From positions 1 through 41,276 of the forward strand of contig REEL01000086.1 in assembly GCA_007695095.1 (NCBI GenBank): DNA of 41,276 nucleotides, given 5' to 3'. How positions within the stretch are numbered: the first letter of the stretch is position 1; the number at the start of each line of letters is the position of its first letter. The translations under genes and the position numbers were made by a program. The notes under the pieces are model-generated. The model ran no database searches, had not been told where the DNA came from, and worked only from the letters and a program-made list of their open reading frames with translations. Positions 32,884 to 41,276 of the stretch are shown here, piece after piece. The stretch is from Chitinophagaceae bacterium (GTDB lineage Bacteria > Bacteroidota > Bacteroidia > Chitinophagales > REEL01).

Positions 32884-34155
32884 TTAAACCTTGTCGATGA
32901 GTTCAAGTGTATTTTTTTCTAACTTCTGAAGAGATTTTTCTTCTATTACATAGGGCGGCATAAAATAAATAACATTCCCCAGAGGTCTGACCATCAACCC
33001 CTTTTCTATATAAAAGTTATAAATAAAATCTCTTATATTATTTAAATAGGAAGTTTTGTTATCGGTTTTTATGTCAAAAGCCAGTATTGTACCACATTTT
33101 CTTAAGTTTTCAATTTTGCGGTTATTGGCAATTTTCTTTGAAAATGAATCATAAAAATCCAGAATCTTGCTTTGATATTCAACAAGACTTTTTTCTTCAA
33201 AAATTTCAATGCTGGCTAATGAAGCGGTACAACTGAGAGGATTTGCGGTAAACGAATGTCCGTGAAACAAGGTTTTTTGTTTAGATTCATCTAAAAAAGA
33301 ATCATAAACCTTTTTATTTGAAATTGTAACGCCCAAAGGCATGCAGCCTCCGGTAATTCCTTTTGAAAGACAAATTATGTCGGGTAAAGACTGAGTATGC
33401 TGAAAAGCAAACATTTTACCGGTTCTGCCAAATCCGGTCATAACTTCATCTGCTATACTGAGAGCCCCGTATTTTTTTGAACTATTAATCATAAATTCCA
33501 GCACTTCAGCCGGGTACATTTTCATCCCTCCGGCTCCCTGTACTAAAGGTTCAAATATAAAGGCAGCGACATTACCTTTTTCAAGCTCTTCGATTACTCT
33601 TTTTTTAAAATTTTCAATATTTTTTTGATCCGGGAAAGGCAGAAAATCTACTTCAAAAAGATAGTCATTAAATGACTGCGTAAAAACACTTCTTTGACTT
33701 ACGGACATAGAACCAAAAGTGTCGCCATGATAAGCACCTTCCAAAGCTAATATTCTTTTCTTTTTTGGTTCGCCGGTGTTTTGAAAATATTGTATGGCCA
33801 TTTTTAAGGCAACTTCAACAGCCGTTGAACCATTGTCAGTATAAAAGACTTTCCCATCATTGATTTTAGTCAGTTCAATTAACTTTTCAGCTAAGTTCAC
33901 TGCCGGTTCATGTGTGCAACCGGCAAATATTATGTGCTCTAATTTGAGAAATTGTTCGTAGATTCTTTCAGCTATCAGGGGGTGGCTGTGTCCGTGTACA
34001 TTTACCCACCAGCTACTTACGGCATCTATAAATTCTTTTTCATTTTCATCCCAGAAAAGTGCTCCTTTAGCTCTCTTGACAACAATGTTATCGGGAGCAT
34101 TTTTCATTTGTGTATAAGGATGCCAGACATATTTTTTATCTCTTTCTTTTAGCAT
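32884..34155 (-). CDS. bioA: Adenosylmethionine-8-amino-7-oxononanoate aminotransferase
   Basis: Makes 7,8-diaminopelargonate from 8-amino-7-oxononanoate, with S-adenosylmethionine as amino donor and PLP as cofactor (EC 2.6.1.62). The 423-residue length is normal. Motifs: WHPYTQM (11-17) and SSWWVNVHGHSHP (48-60), diagnostic for BioA; DNGSTAVEVALKMA (cofactor phosphate loop); YHGDTFGSMSVS; IADEVMTGFGRTG (PLP-ring Asp); and LSKGITGG with the Schiff-base Lys K265. The ATG overlaps the bioD stop by one base (TAATG), so the two biotin genes are coupled. bioF and bioB are not in this window. Confidence 0.95.
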   Translation of the reverse strand: MLKERDKKYVWHPYTQMKNAPDNIVVKRAKGALFWDENEKEFIDAVSSWWVNVHGHSHPLIAERIYEQFLKLEHIIFAGCTHEPAVNLAEKLIELTKINDGKVFYTDNGSTAVEVALKMAIQYFQNTGEPKKKRILALEGAYHGDTFGSMSVSQRSVFTQSFNDYLFEVDFLPFPDQKNIENFKKRVIEELEKGNVAAFIFEPLVQGAGGMKMYPAEVLEFMINSSKKYGALSIADEVMTGFGRTGKMFAFQHTQSLPDIICLSKGITGGCMPLGVTISNKKVYDSFLDESKQKTLFHGHSFTANPLSCTASLASIEIFEEKSLVEYQSKILDFYDSFSKKIANNRKIENLRKCGTILAFDIKTDNKTSYLNNIRDFIYNFYIEKGLMVRPLGNVIYFMPPYVIEEKSLQKLEKNTLELIDKV

Positions 34156-34784
34156 TACAATAATATTTTTTCCCAGTTTTTTTGAGTTTTTAAATAGGAT
34201 GCTGCTTTTATAATTTCAACTTTATTGATGTTTTTTATATCAGGAATATCAAAAAATAAAAGGTCATTATATTTATTAATCAGAAAGCTGCTTGCATGAC
34301 TTTTCCACTCTCCATTTAAAATCACAGCGTTTATTTTAACATTACTTTGTTTAATTATTTCAATGCTTAGTAAAGTGTGATTGATTGCTCCCAAATAATA
34401 TCCTGCAACTAAAACAACAGGTAAATTATATAGCTTAATATAATCTAAGAAAGTTTCCGTTTCATTCAGAGGTACTAATATGCCACCGGCTCCTTCAATA
34501 ATTAGTTTTTGATTGGTTATTGGTGGCTGCAGTTTTGAAAGCTCAACCGTCGTATTTTCAAGTTTTGAAGCATAGTGAGGCGATTCCGGTGCTTTGAAGA
34601 TATGCTTTTCGGGTATAAAATCACTTTCGGGAAGCCCGGTATTTAACTTTACCCATTCAGTATCGGTAGATGGTTCTAAGCCTGCCTGCACCGGCTTCCA
34701 GTAATTGCCTTGAGAAGCAACTAATAAAATTGAAGAAATTAGTGTTTTCCCAACACCTGTCCCTGTTCCGGCTATAAAAATCAT
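34155..34784 (-). CDS. bioD: Dethiobiotin synthetase
   Basis: ATP-dependent closure of the ureido ring of 7,8-diaminopelargonate to dethiobiotin (EC 6.3.3.3). A 209-residue P-loop protein: the N-terminal Walker A variant AGTGTGVGKT (K13), KPVQAGLE (substrate Lys and Gln), EGAGGILVPL (Mg/phosphate loop) and VVLVAGYYLGAINHTLLSIE. All hallmark residues are present. A -7 match (34792-34799) ends only 7 bases before the ATG, implying a very short or absent leader. It is the first gene of the bioD-bioA unit. Confidence 0.94.
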   Translation of the reverse strand: MIFIAGTGTGVGKTLISSILLVASQGNYWKPVQAGLEPSTDTEWVKLNTGLPESDFIPEKHIFKAPESPHYASKLENTTVELSKLQPPITNQKLIIEGAGGILVPLNETETFLDYIKLYNLPVVLVAGYYLGAINHTLLSIEIIKQSNVKINAVILNGEWKSHASSFLINKYNDLLFFDIPDIKNINKVEIIKAASYLKTQKNWEKILL

Positions 34785-34791
34785 TTTTGGA

Positions 34792-34799
34792 CAAAGTTA
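34792..34799 (-). promoter_or_regulatory. Possible -7 element for bioD-bioA
   Basis: Minus-strand TAACTTTG is an exact TAnnTTTG match, 7 bases before the bioD ATG. If used, the mRNA would be nearly leaderless. No BirA-type operator was recognised around it. Confidence 0.45.
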
Positions 34800-34912
34800 G
34801 TCAGAATTAAATAAGCAGTAAAGAAGCTCAGCCAATATTTTGAACATTTTAAAAACTGTAGATAATTTAAAAATTAATAGCTTACTTTAGATGTATAAAA
34901 AATACAAGATTT

Positions 34913-35395
34913 ATGGACCGGAGTTTTATTTTAACTTTTGTTTATTTCCTGATAATTAATTTCTCTGCTCTGGCTTTGGGCTCTATTTTAATGGGAGATG
35001 GGGCGAGGGGTGAATGGTATCTCAGTCTAGAGTTGGCGCCATGGACTCCACCGGGTTGGGTATTCGGTTTTGCCTGGTTTACGGTAATGACTCTGTTTAG
35101 CTATTTTATGGCTAGTTTGAAAACAGAAGGCATTTTTAAGTGGAAAGTATATAATACCTTATTTATTTTATTTTCTATACAGTGGATTTTAAATGTCGGA
35201 TGGAATTTATTCTTTTTCAGGATGGAATTAGCTGTACCTGCATTATTGATTATGGTGCTCTTGTTTATAAGTTTGTTTTCTATAATGTTTTATTCGGCTT
35301 CGCTAAGTAAACTCAAACTCTTCTTTATATTACCGTATATTATTTGGCTTTTCATTGCACTTTCATTAAATGCTTACGTTGTTATTAAAAATTAA
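34913..35395 (+). CDS. tspO: TspO/MBR family membrane protein
   Basis: A 160-residue protein with five hydrophobic helices and the tryptophan-rich pattern of the TspO (CrtK/peripheral benzodiazepine receptor) family: WYLSLELAPWTPPGWVFGFAW (positions about 37-57; conserved W-x-x-P-x-W-x-F), SIQWILNVGWNLFFF (about 94-108) and an Asn-containing last helix. Bacterial TspO proteins bind porphyrins and related ligands and modulate tetrapyrrole or stress responses; here the ligand is unknown. It is a single gene followed by a hairpin. Confidence 0.9.
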   Translation: MDRSFILTFVYFLIINFSALALGSILMGDGARGEWYLSLELAPWTPPGWVFGFAWFTVMTLFSYFMASLKTEGIFKWKVYNTLFILFSIQWILNVGWNLFFFRMELAVPALLIMVLLFISLFSIMFYSASLSKLKLFFILPYIIWLFIALSLNAYVVIKN

Positions 35396-35396
35396 A

Positions 35397-35423
35397 AAAG
35401 CTGATCCTATTAGAATCAGCTTT
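35397..35423. terminator. Bidirectional terminator between tspO and a small secreted gene
   Basis: A perfect 9-bp inverted repeat, AAAGCTGAT (35397-35405) / ATCAGCTTT (35415-35423), with a 9-base loop, begins just past the tspO stop and lies between convergent genes. On the minus strand it is followed by a clear T-rich run (TTTTTTAATTTTT); on the plus strand the tail is weaker (TTTCCCTATTTT). Confidence 0.8.
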
Positions 35424-35448
35424 CCCTATTTTAATATTTTAACAAATT

Positions 35449-35697
35449 TTACTCATCTTCTGATTTTGCCTGAGCTACTGCTGTTGAAGATGAACCTGAA
35501 GAGCATTCTTTCTTCTTTGCTTCTGCAGTCTTTTCTTTACCTGCGCAAGAACGAGTAACTTCAGTAGTTGATTCCTGACTAGCGGCTACAGATGTAGTTT
35601 CTTTGTCAGCGCTTGCTTTAGAACCTCCACCGCATGCAACGGCAGTATTAAAAGAGAAAAATCCTACAATTGCGAATGCGAAAAATAATTTCTTCAT
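35449..35697 (-). CDS. Small exported Ser/Ala/Lys-rich protein
   Basis: An 82-residue protein with an N-terminal signal (MKKLFFAFAIVGFFSFNTAVA) followed by CGGGSKAS. The mature part is low-complexity (Ser, Ala, Thr, Lys, Glu) with two more cysteines (SCAGKEK, KECSSGS). The C of AVAC could be a lipid-modified Cys, but the -3 position is Ala, so the lipobox is weak; signal peptidase I cleavage is as likely. Its codons are regular and it has its own terminator, which favours a real, perhaps well-expressed gene. No family or function is recognised. Confidence 0.65.
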   Translation of the reverse strand: MKKLFFAFAIVGFFSFNTAVACGGGSKASADKETTSVAASQESTTEVTRSCAGKEKTAEAKKKECSSGSSSTAVAQAKSEDE

Positions 35698-35969
35698 AAA
35701 AATAATTTTTGGTGATATAATTAATAATAAAACGCAAGTAAATGAAAATAGTTGTTGTTTTCTTTAAATTTCACAATGTTTTTTCTATGTTATAAATCAA
35801 TAAATTTATATGATTTTGAAGCTTAGTTAGATAGTAGTGTTTAATTTTTTTTAAATTTGAAATATTAAGCAATTTTAGAGCTTTTAAAAACAAAATTGAC
35901 TGAAACACCGTTTTTAAATTACATAGCAAGTAAAGCACTAAATTTTACATTTAAAATATTTTCTTAAAT

Positions 35970-38087
35970 ATGAATCAAATATCTTTTAAAAGATTGTTAA
36001 CACTCGGATTAGTTGTTGTTTCAGCTTTTCTACTTTTCAATTTTGTTACGAACACTTCTGCAGAAGCATATAAATTACAAAAAGACAGAACACTTCTGTC
36101 ACTTATTCAGCAAACCATTCATGAAGGACATTACGAGCCCCGAGCTATAGATGATGATTTTTCTGAAAAGGCTTTTGAATTGTATTTAAGAAGACTGGAC
36201 GGTCAAAAGCGTTTTTTTACTCAGTCTGATGTTGAAATATTGAAAACCCATAAGAGATCTTTAGATGACGAATTTACTGCATTGAAATTTGATTTTTTTG
36301 ACCTTTCTGTGAGTTTGATGGAGGACAGAATTAATTTAGTTTCTGAATGGATTGATGATATTTTAAAAGAACCTTTTGATTTTGATAAAGAGGAATGGAT
36401 AGAGTTAAACCCTGATAATTTAGAGTTTGCAAAGGACGAGGAAGAATTGAAAGACAGATGGAGAAGGGTTTTAAAATATCAGGTTTTAACAAGGTTGTAT
36501 AATTCTATGGAAAATGAAGATGAAGATTCAGATTCAGATGAACCTGCTAAGACTTATGAAGAATTAGAAAAAGAAGCACGTGAAGGAGTAAAAACCTCAC
36601 AAAAAAATCTAATCAGAAGGTTGGGGCAGATGGAGCGTTCTGATTGGCAAGCAATGTATATAAACTCATTGACCGGTGTTTTTTGTCCGCACACAGCTTA
36701 TTTCCCGCCGGAAGATAAAGAGGATTTTGACATAAGTATGTCCGGTCAATTAGAGGGAATTGGAGCTCAACTTCAGGATAGAGATGGCGAAATAAGGGTA
36801 ACGAATATTGTTCCGGGTAGTGCATCATCCAGGCAGGGAGAGTTGGAAGTAGGGGATGTAATCCTAAAAGTTGGTCAGGGCTCTGAAGAGCCTGTTGAAA
36901 TTACCGGAATGCGTTTAGACAGAGCAGTTCGATTAATTAGAGGTCCTAAAGGGACAGAAGTAAGGTTGACTGTTAGGAAAGTAGATGGAGGCGGGCAAAC
37001 AGTGATTCCAATTATCAGAGATATAGTAGTCCTTGAGGAGTCGTATGCCAGAAGTTTTATTTTGGAAGATCCGGCGTCGAAAGAAAAATACGGTTACATC
37101 AAACTACCTAGTTTTTATGCAGATTTTCAGGGTAGGGGTGGCCGAAATAGCAGTGATGATATTGAATCGGCAGTCAAGAATTTAAAATCAGAGAATATGG
37201 ATGGAATAATTCTCGATTTAAGAAATAACGGCGGAGGTTCTTTACAGGATGTAGTAGATATAGTAGGTTTGTTTATAGAGTCCGGACCGATCGTTCAGGT
37301 GAAATCCAGAATGGGACCTGCACAGATATTAGCTGACAGGTCTAATGAGTTATTGTTTGACGGAAAATTATTGGTACTTGTAAATCAGTTTAGTGCATCT
37401 GCTTCAGAAATTTTAGCTGCCGCAATTCAGGATTATGAAAGAGGTGTTATTGTTGGAAGTGAAGGTACTTTTGGAAAAGGTACGGTTCAAAGATTTTTTA
37501 ATCTGGATCGTTTTTTAAGTGGAAATAACAGAGCGCTGGCACCACTCGGCTCAATAAAGCTAACAACTCAAAAGTTTTATAGAATTAATGGCGGTGCTAC
37601 TCAGTTAATTGGTGCTGTACCGGATATTATTTTGCCGGATAATTTTATGTTAATTGAGACCGGTGAAAGTGAGCATGATTACCCACTTTCCTGGAGTGAG
37701 ATTGATCCGGTACAGTATAATAAATGGAAAAATCCGCCTCATTTAGATGATTTGAGAGCTTCCAGTACTAAAAGAGTGCAGGAAAATGAATTATTTGGTC
37801 TTATAAAAGATAACGCACAGAGATTGCACAGACAAAATGAAGAAAGACGTTTTCCTTTGAAATATGATTCTTATGTTGAGCATCGCAAAGCACAGAAAGA
37901 AGAATCTGAAAGATTTGATGCTATAAATAAAACAGAGCTTGAAATTAATGTTCTGAATTTATCTGTAGACAAGGCAGATATTAAAGATGATGAATCAAAG
38001 AAGGATAGAAATGAAAGCTGGATAGAAGAGATAGTTAAAGACCCTTATGTTTTTGAATCATTCCAGATTATTAAGGAAATGAATTAA
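35970..38087 (+). CDS. prc: C-terminal (tail-specific) processing protease, Prc type
   Basis: A 705-residue periplasmic serine protease, near the size of E. coli Prc. Order: an N-terminal signal/anchor (about 10-32), a helical N-terminal domain (RDLL-type segments, LRRLDGQKRFFTQSD), a PDZ domain (about 248-335; LEGIGAQLQDRDGEIRVTNIV, VGDVILKVGQG), and an S41 peptidase domain (about 355-560; DLRNNGGGSLQDVVDIVGLF). The catalytic Ser-Lys dyad is S477 in FSASASEILAAAIQDY and K503 in FGKGTVQ. A C-terminal helical domain (DUF3340-like) follows. It degrades or trims proteins by their C-termini in the periplasm. A single gene, convergent with the kinase. Confidence 0.92.
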   Translation: MNQISFKRLLTLGLVVVSAFLLFNFVTNTSAEAYKLQKDRTLLSLIQQTIHEGHYEPRAIDDDFSEKAFELYLRRLDGQKRFFTQSDVEILKTHKRSLDDEFTALKFDFFDLSVSLMEDRINLVSEWIDDILKEPFDFDKEEWIELNPDNLEFAKDEEELKDRWRRVLKYQVLTRLYNSMENEDEDSDSDEPAKTYEELEKEAREGVKTSQKNLIRRLGQMERSDWQAMYINSLTGVFCPHTAYFPPEDKEDFDISMSGQLEGIGAQLQDRDGEIRVTNIVPGSASSRQGELEVGDVILKVGQGSEEPVEITGMRLDRAVRLIRGPKGTEVRLTVRKVDGGGQTVIPIIRDIVVLEESYARSFILEDPASKEKYGYIKLPSFYADFQGRGGRNSSDDIESAVKNLKSENMDGIILDLRNNGGGSLQDVVDIVGLFIESGPIVQVKSRMGPAQILADRSNELLFDGKLLVLVNQFSASASEILAAAIQDYERGVIVGSEGTFGKGTVQRFFNLDRFLSGNNRALAPLGSIKLTTQKFYRINGGATQLIGAVPDIILPDNFMLIETGESEHDYPLSWSEIDPVQYNKWKNPPHLDDLRASSTKRVQENELFGLIKDNAQRLHRQNEERRFPLKYDSYVEHRKAQKEESERFDAINKTELEINVLNLSVDKADIKDDESKKDRNESWIEEIVKDPYVFESFQIIKEMN

Positions 38088-38109
38088 AGGAAGTTTTAGT
38101 CCTCCTTTA
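38085..38109. terminator. Possible hairpin between convergent prc and kinase genes
   Basis: TAAAGGA (38085-38091, starting in the prc stop codon) pairs with TCCTTTA (38103-38109) around an 11-base loop, two bases before the kinase stop. Neither side has a strong T tract directly after the stem, so its terminator function is uncertain. Confidence 0.35.
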
Positions 38110-38111
38110 CT

Positions 38112-40874
38112 TTAGATTTCTTGTTTTTTAGTTTTTACTAATTGAGCTAATAGTATATCAATAGTATGGTTTATTACGGATATTTTATCTGTCAATATTG
38201 CCCAATCAGGCTCTTCTGAGTTGAGGGCAATATTTTCAACTTCTTCAATTTCTTTTTTTGTCTTTTCAACGCCCAGATAAACAGCGGCAGATTTAAGTTT
38301 ATGTGCTGCTTTCCCTAAAGACACCGCGTTTTTTTCTCTTAAATATTTATTAATCATATCCAGTTCTTCCGGTGTTTCTTTGATAAGCAAATCAATTATT
38401 TTTTGCTTAAGAACTTCATTGTTTTTTGAAATTTTGTCTAAATAATTTAAGTCTATGGAAGTATTTATCAATTGATTTGATTTCTCAGCTGTGAAACTAC
38501 TTTCCGACTTTTTCATGATTTTTTTGTTTGCAGGTAGAAGCTCAACAATTTTTTCAAACAAATAATCGGGTTCAAATGGTTTAGAAATATAGGCATTCAT
38601 CCCTGACTGTAAACATTTTTCGGCCTCTCCGGTAGTTGCATATGCCGTTAATGCCAAAATAGAAATATCCTTTATTTCTCTAAACTCATTGTTTGATCTG
38701 ATAGTTTTAGTAGTTTCAAGGCCATCCATTTCAGGCATTTGGACATCCATTATAATAAGATCATATCTGCTTTCTCGCAGCTTTTGCAGCGCTATTTTTC
38801 CATTGTCTGCTATGTCTAAAGAAATATCCGGCCAATGCGTTTTTAATGTTTCTGTCAAAACTACCTGATTTAGTTTTTTATCCTCAGCAATTAATATCCT
38901 TACGTGGGGAGCAGGAGAGTATATGCTGATTTTATCATTTACTTTATCATTGTTTTGGTTTAAGGGTGCATTTTTTCTAACTAAAAACGGAATGTTAAAA
39001 GTAAATTCAGAGCCTATGCCTACCTGACTTTTTACAGATATTTTACCGCCTAATAATTCTATTAGTTTGTTTGTAATGGCTAAGCCTAAACCGGTTCCTT
39101 CAATAACTTGCTTAGCATGCTGATGTATTTGAGTGAAACTATTAAAAATAAATTCAATTTTTTCCTTAGGTATGCCAATTCCGGTATCGGTAATTTTAAA
39201 TTCTAACCAGGCTTTATCTCCTTCAAATTTGGTGGCTTTTACACTAAGTTTAACATATCCTTTATTGGTAAATTTCAAAGCATTACCTAATAAGTTGAAA
39301 AAGATTTGATTGAGCCTGAGAACATCGCCTTTTAGATAAGTTGGGATATCAGAAGATATCTCTTTAATCAGTTTAATCTTTTTTTCCTTTGATTTGAACT
39401 CAATGGTTTGAAAAACTCTGTTAATGGTTTCAACCAAATTAAAATCTTCTTCCTCCAACACTAATTTTCCGGCTTCGATTTTACTGAAATCAAGTATATC
39501 GTTTATCAACTCAAGGAGATGTTCCACTGAAGTGCTTATTGAATCCAGGTATTGTTTTTGACGTTCATTTAACTCGGTATTTCTGAGGAGGTGATTCATT
39601 CCGGAAATAGCATTTAAAGGTGTTCTGATTTCATGACTCATATTTGCCAGAAATTGTTCCTTTAATTTGGCTGAACGCTGTGCGATTTCTTTCTCTCTTT
39701 TTAGGTTTTCGTTCTTTTTTACTTCTGTTATATCTCTTACAATTCCCTGATATCCATAGTGTGAACCGTCATTGGCTTTCCATAGTGTAGATGTTACCAG
39801 ACAATTTAATGGAGTACCTTTTTTCGTATGTAAAATAACTTCAAAGTCTCTTACGTAGCCTTTTAATTCAATTTCTTTTTTAAATTTTTGTCTTTCAAAA
39901 GGGTTTTTATATAAAATCCTTACATCCAGGTTTTTGAGTTCCTCTCTGGTATAGCCAAAAAGTTCTAACATAGAATTATTGAAGTCTATAAAGCGACCGT
40001 CTTTGGTGGTTATATAGATTGGGTCGCGGGAAGCTTCAAATAATGTGTGATATTTTTCCTCACTTTTTATTAATGCTTCCTCAATTTCCTTACGGGAACT
40101 TATGTCTTGTATAGTTCCTATAATCTTTTTGGCTTTATCTTTAACTGATTTAAGCCTGAGGTTGATATACTTTAATTTTCGGGTTTCCTCTCCTGTAACG
40201 ATTCTGAAATCAATATTAAACTCAGATTCATGCTTTAGACTATGATTAATAATTTCATCCAGAAAATCCCTGTCATTGGGATGTGTCAGTTTAAGTAAAG
40301 TCTCTAAGTCAGGTTCAAAGTCTGCTTTGTTTTTTTCAAAAATATTATATATTTCATTTGACCATGCCATGGATAAGTCATCCGTGCGGAGTTCCCAATT
40401 GCCTATTTTTGCGATTTCCTGAGCATCTAAAAGCTTTTCTTCACTTTTTTTTAATCTGGCTGCATAGTTTTGAAGTTCTTTCTGAAGGTTGTGTCTTTCA
40501 ATTGCATAGCGAATAGATTTGGCTAATAGATTTCCGTCATATTCTCCTTTTACCAGATAATCCTGCACACCGGTTTGAAAACCGGAAATACCTTCTTCCG
40601 GATCTTCATATCCGGTTTGTATTATTATTGGGAGATTTAGCTCTAATTCGTTTATTTTACGGATGGCATCAAACCCAACACTATCAGGTAAGTTTAAATC
40701 TAAAACAATTAAATCAAACTTTTCTTTTTTAAGCGTTTCAATGCCGTCAGCCAGATAAATGCAATTAGTGATTTCAAAGAAGCCCGATAAACTGCTTTCA
40801 TTAAGCAGCTCAATCATTAATCTGGCATACTCACGACTATCCTCAATCAATAATATTTTAATTTCTTTTTGCAT
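38112..40874 (-). CDS. Soluble hybrid histidine kinase (REC-PAS-PAS-HisKA-HATPase-REC-Hpt)
   Basis: A 920-residue phosphorelay protein without signal peptide or membrane segment. Order: REC1 (1-125; IEDSR, phospho-acceptor D59 in VLDLNLPD, YLVKG), a linker helix, PAS1 (about 150-265; AWSNEIYNIFEKN), PAS2 (about 270-390; DFNNSMLELFGYTREEL, GIVRDITE), HisKA with H414 in NMSHEIRTPLNAISG, HATPase (about 515-635; NLLGNALKFTNKG, DTGIGIP, GTGLGLAI), REC2 with D710 in IIMDVQMPEMDG, and Hpt with H858 in AAHKLKSAAVYLG. All His and Asp phosphotransfer sites are intact. REC1 at the N-terminus suggests it is switched on by another kinase as well as by PAS ligands. No output regulator lies next to it. Confidence 0.93.
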   Translation of the reverse strand: MQKEIKILLIEDSREYARLMIELLNESSLSGFFEITNCIYLADGIETLKKEKFDLIVLDLNLPDSVGFDAIRKINELELNLPIIIQTGYEDPEEGISGFQTGVQDYLVKGEYDGNLLAKSIRYAIERHNLQKELQNYAARLKKSEEKLLDAQEIAKIGNWELRTDDLSMAWSNEIYNIFEKNKADFEPDLETLLKLTHPNDRDFLDEIINHSLKHESEFNIDFRIVTGEETRKLKYINLRLKSVKDKAKKIIGTIQDISSRKEIEEALIKSEEKYHTLFEASRDPIYITTKDGRFIDFNNSMLELFGYTREELKNLDVRILYKNPFERQKFKKEIELKGYVRDFEVILHTKKGTPLNCLVTSTLWKANDGSHYGYQGIVRDITEVKKNENLKREKEIAQRSAKLKEQFLANMSHEIRTPLNAISGMNHLLRNTELNERQKQYLDSISTSVEHLLELINDILDFSKIEAGKLVLEEEDFNLVETINRVFQTIEFKSKEKKIKLIKEISSDIPTYLKGDVLRLNQIFFNLLGNALKFTNKGYVKLSVKATKFEGDKAWLEFKITDTGIGIPKEKIEFIFNSFTQIHQHAKQVIEGTGLGLAITNKLIELLGGKISVKSQVGIGSEFTFNIPFLVRKNAPLNQNNDKVNDKISIYSPAPHVRILIAEDKKLNQVVLTETLKTHWPDISLDIADNGKIALQKLRESRYDLIIMDVQMPEMDGLETTKTIRSNNEFREIKDISILALTAYATTGEAEKCLQSGMNAYISKPFEPDYLFEKIVELLPANKKIMKKSESSFTAEKSNQLINTSIDLNYLDKISKNNEVLKQKIIDLLIKETPEELDMINKYLREKNAVSLGKAAHKLKSAAVYLGVEKTKKEIEEVENIALNSEEPDWAILTDKISVINHTIDILLAQLVKTKKQEI

Positions 40875-40894
40875 AATATATGTGTGAGCTTATT

Positions 40895-40902
40895 CAAATT
40901 TA
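40895..40902 (-). promoter_or_regulatory. Possible -7 element for the hybrid kinase
   Basis: Minus-strand TAAATTTG matches TAnnTTTG exactly, 20 bases before the ATG at 40874. No -33 TTG at normal spacing. Confidence 0.4.
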
Positions 40903-40961
40903 CATATATTTTATTGAATAATTATGATAATTGATATTTAGCTTAGATTTACAGAACAGTT

Positions 40962-40969
40962 TAATTTTG
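40962..40969 (+). promoter_or_regulatory. Possible -7 element for the YggU-like gene
   Basis: TAATTTTG matches TAnnTTTG, 44 bases before the ATG at 41014. It forms, with the site at 40895, a divergent promoter region between the kinase and this gene. Confidence 0.35.
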
Positions 40970-41013
40970 CTTTTAATTAACAATTCAAAAAAATCATTCT
41001 ATTCACAGAAATT

Positions 41014-41276
41014 ATGATAAAGGTAAAAATATCCACTAAACCGGGAAGTAAAATTGAAATACTTCAATATGATAAGGAAAAAGGCCTTTCTGCCAAGATA
41101 AAAGCATTACCGGTAGAAGGAAAAGCGAATAAATACATTATATCATTTATTTCAGAGAGAATGAACATCCACAAAAGCAAAATTGAATTGGTATCAGGTT
41201 TTAAAAGCAGAAACAAAACATTGTTAATTCATATTGACGAATCGGAATGGTTATCTAAATTGGGGGAGTTAAGTTA
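41014..41276 (+). CDS. YggU/DUF167 family protein (cut by window end)
   Basis: The frame runs from the ATG at 41014 to the end of the window without a full stop codon; the last two bases are TA, so a stop may follow at once (about 87 residues, near the usual length for this family). The product shows the DUF167 pattern: KISTKPGSKIEILQY, LSAKIKALPVEGKANKYIISFI and MNIHKSKIELVSGFKSRNKTL, where 'PveGkAN..li.fls' and 'V.l.sG..sr.K.l.i' are the family marks. It is a small conserved cytoplasmic protein of unknown function. It is partial only because of the window edge. Confidence 0.85.
   Translation, partial: MIKVKISTKPGSKIEILQYDKEKGLSAKIKALPVEGKANKYIISFISERMNIHKSKIELVSGFKSRNKTLLIHIDESEWLSKLGELS

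Noticed and set aside
35852-35859. TAAATTTG as the prc promoter
   Set aside because: It matches the -7 consensus but lies 110 bases from the start codon in very AT-rich DNA with no TTG at -33, so it is likely chance.
1-41276. tRNA, rRNA, CRISPR or riboswitch elements
   Set aside because: I looked for tRNA-like and rRNA-like sequence, regularly spaced repeats and structured leaders and saw none; intergenic gaps are mostly under 280 bases. A covariance-model scan would be needed to exclude small RNAs.

Overview
The window is AT-rich, gene-dense chromosomal DNA, most likely from a member of the Bacteroidota. The evidence is the set of families (DUF2851, DUF7948/SBBP-type surface protein, S74-chaperone proteins with 'NVGIG...P' repeats, CarboxypepD_reg-like domain, many short lipoproteins) and several upstream sites matching the Bacteroidota sigma-A -7 element TAnnTTTG. 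No rRNA, tRNA, transposase, integrase or CRISPR array was seen. The genus cannot be named from sequence alone.

Layout. 1-497 is a non-coding patch with short inverted and tandem repeats, followed by a tiny lipoprotein and a RimL-like acetyltransferase. 1460-3768 carries hutI and a hutG-like ureohydrolase (last steps of histidine breakdown). 3771-8628 holds an SNF2 helicase, a uridine phosphorylase-like enzyme and a double-domain universal stress protein. 8730-14250 is a minus-strand stretch: a TPR/adenylate cyclase receptor, a PI-PLC/GDPD-like secreted enzyme coupled to a PspC-domain protein, a DUF2851 protein and pyrF. 14371-15589 has two lipoproteins, one joining NlpE and META/HslJ domains.

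15763-20614 is the most distinctive locus: a tightly packed operon of a HlyD-type adaptor, a VTC-type polyphosphate polymerase, a DUF4956 membrane protein, a TolC-type outer-membrane factor and a propeller-like lipoprotein. Two junctions are ATGA overlaps. VTC and DUF4956 genes are known neighbours; their packing with an adaptor and an outer-membrane channel suggests a trans-envelope machine coupled to polyphosphate (or related polyanion) synthesis. That function is inferred.

20611-29021 is a minus-strand run of envelope and surface proteins: TPR protein, CarboxypepD_reg protein, Cys-type glutathione peroxidase, and three surface proteins (collagen-like/S74, DUF7948/SBBP, S74). 29256-32110 holds an unrecognised helical protein and two tandem paralogous exported proteins sharing a QCHFCGxG motif. 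32133-34784 has an RluA-type pseudouridine synthase and bioD-bioA (translationally coupled). 34913-41276 has TspO, a small secreted Ser/Ala/Lys-rich protein, a Prc-type protease, a soluble hybrid histidine kinase (REC-PAS-PAS-HisKA-HATPase-REC-Hpt) and the start of a YggU/DUF167 gene cut by the window edge.
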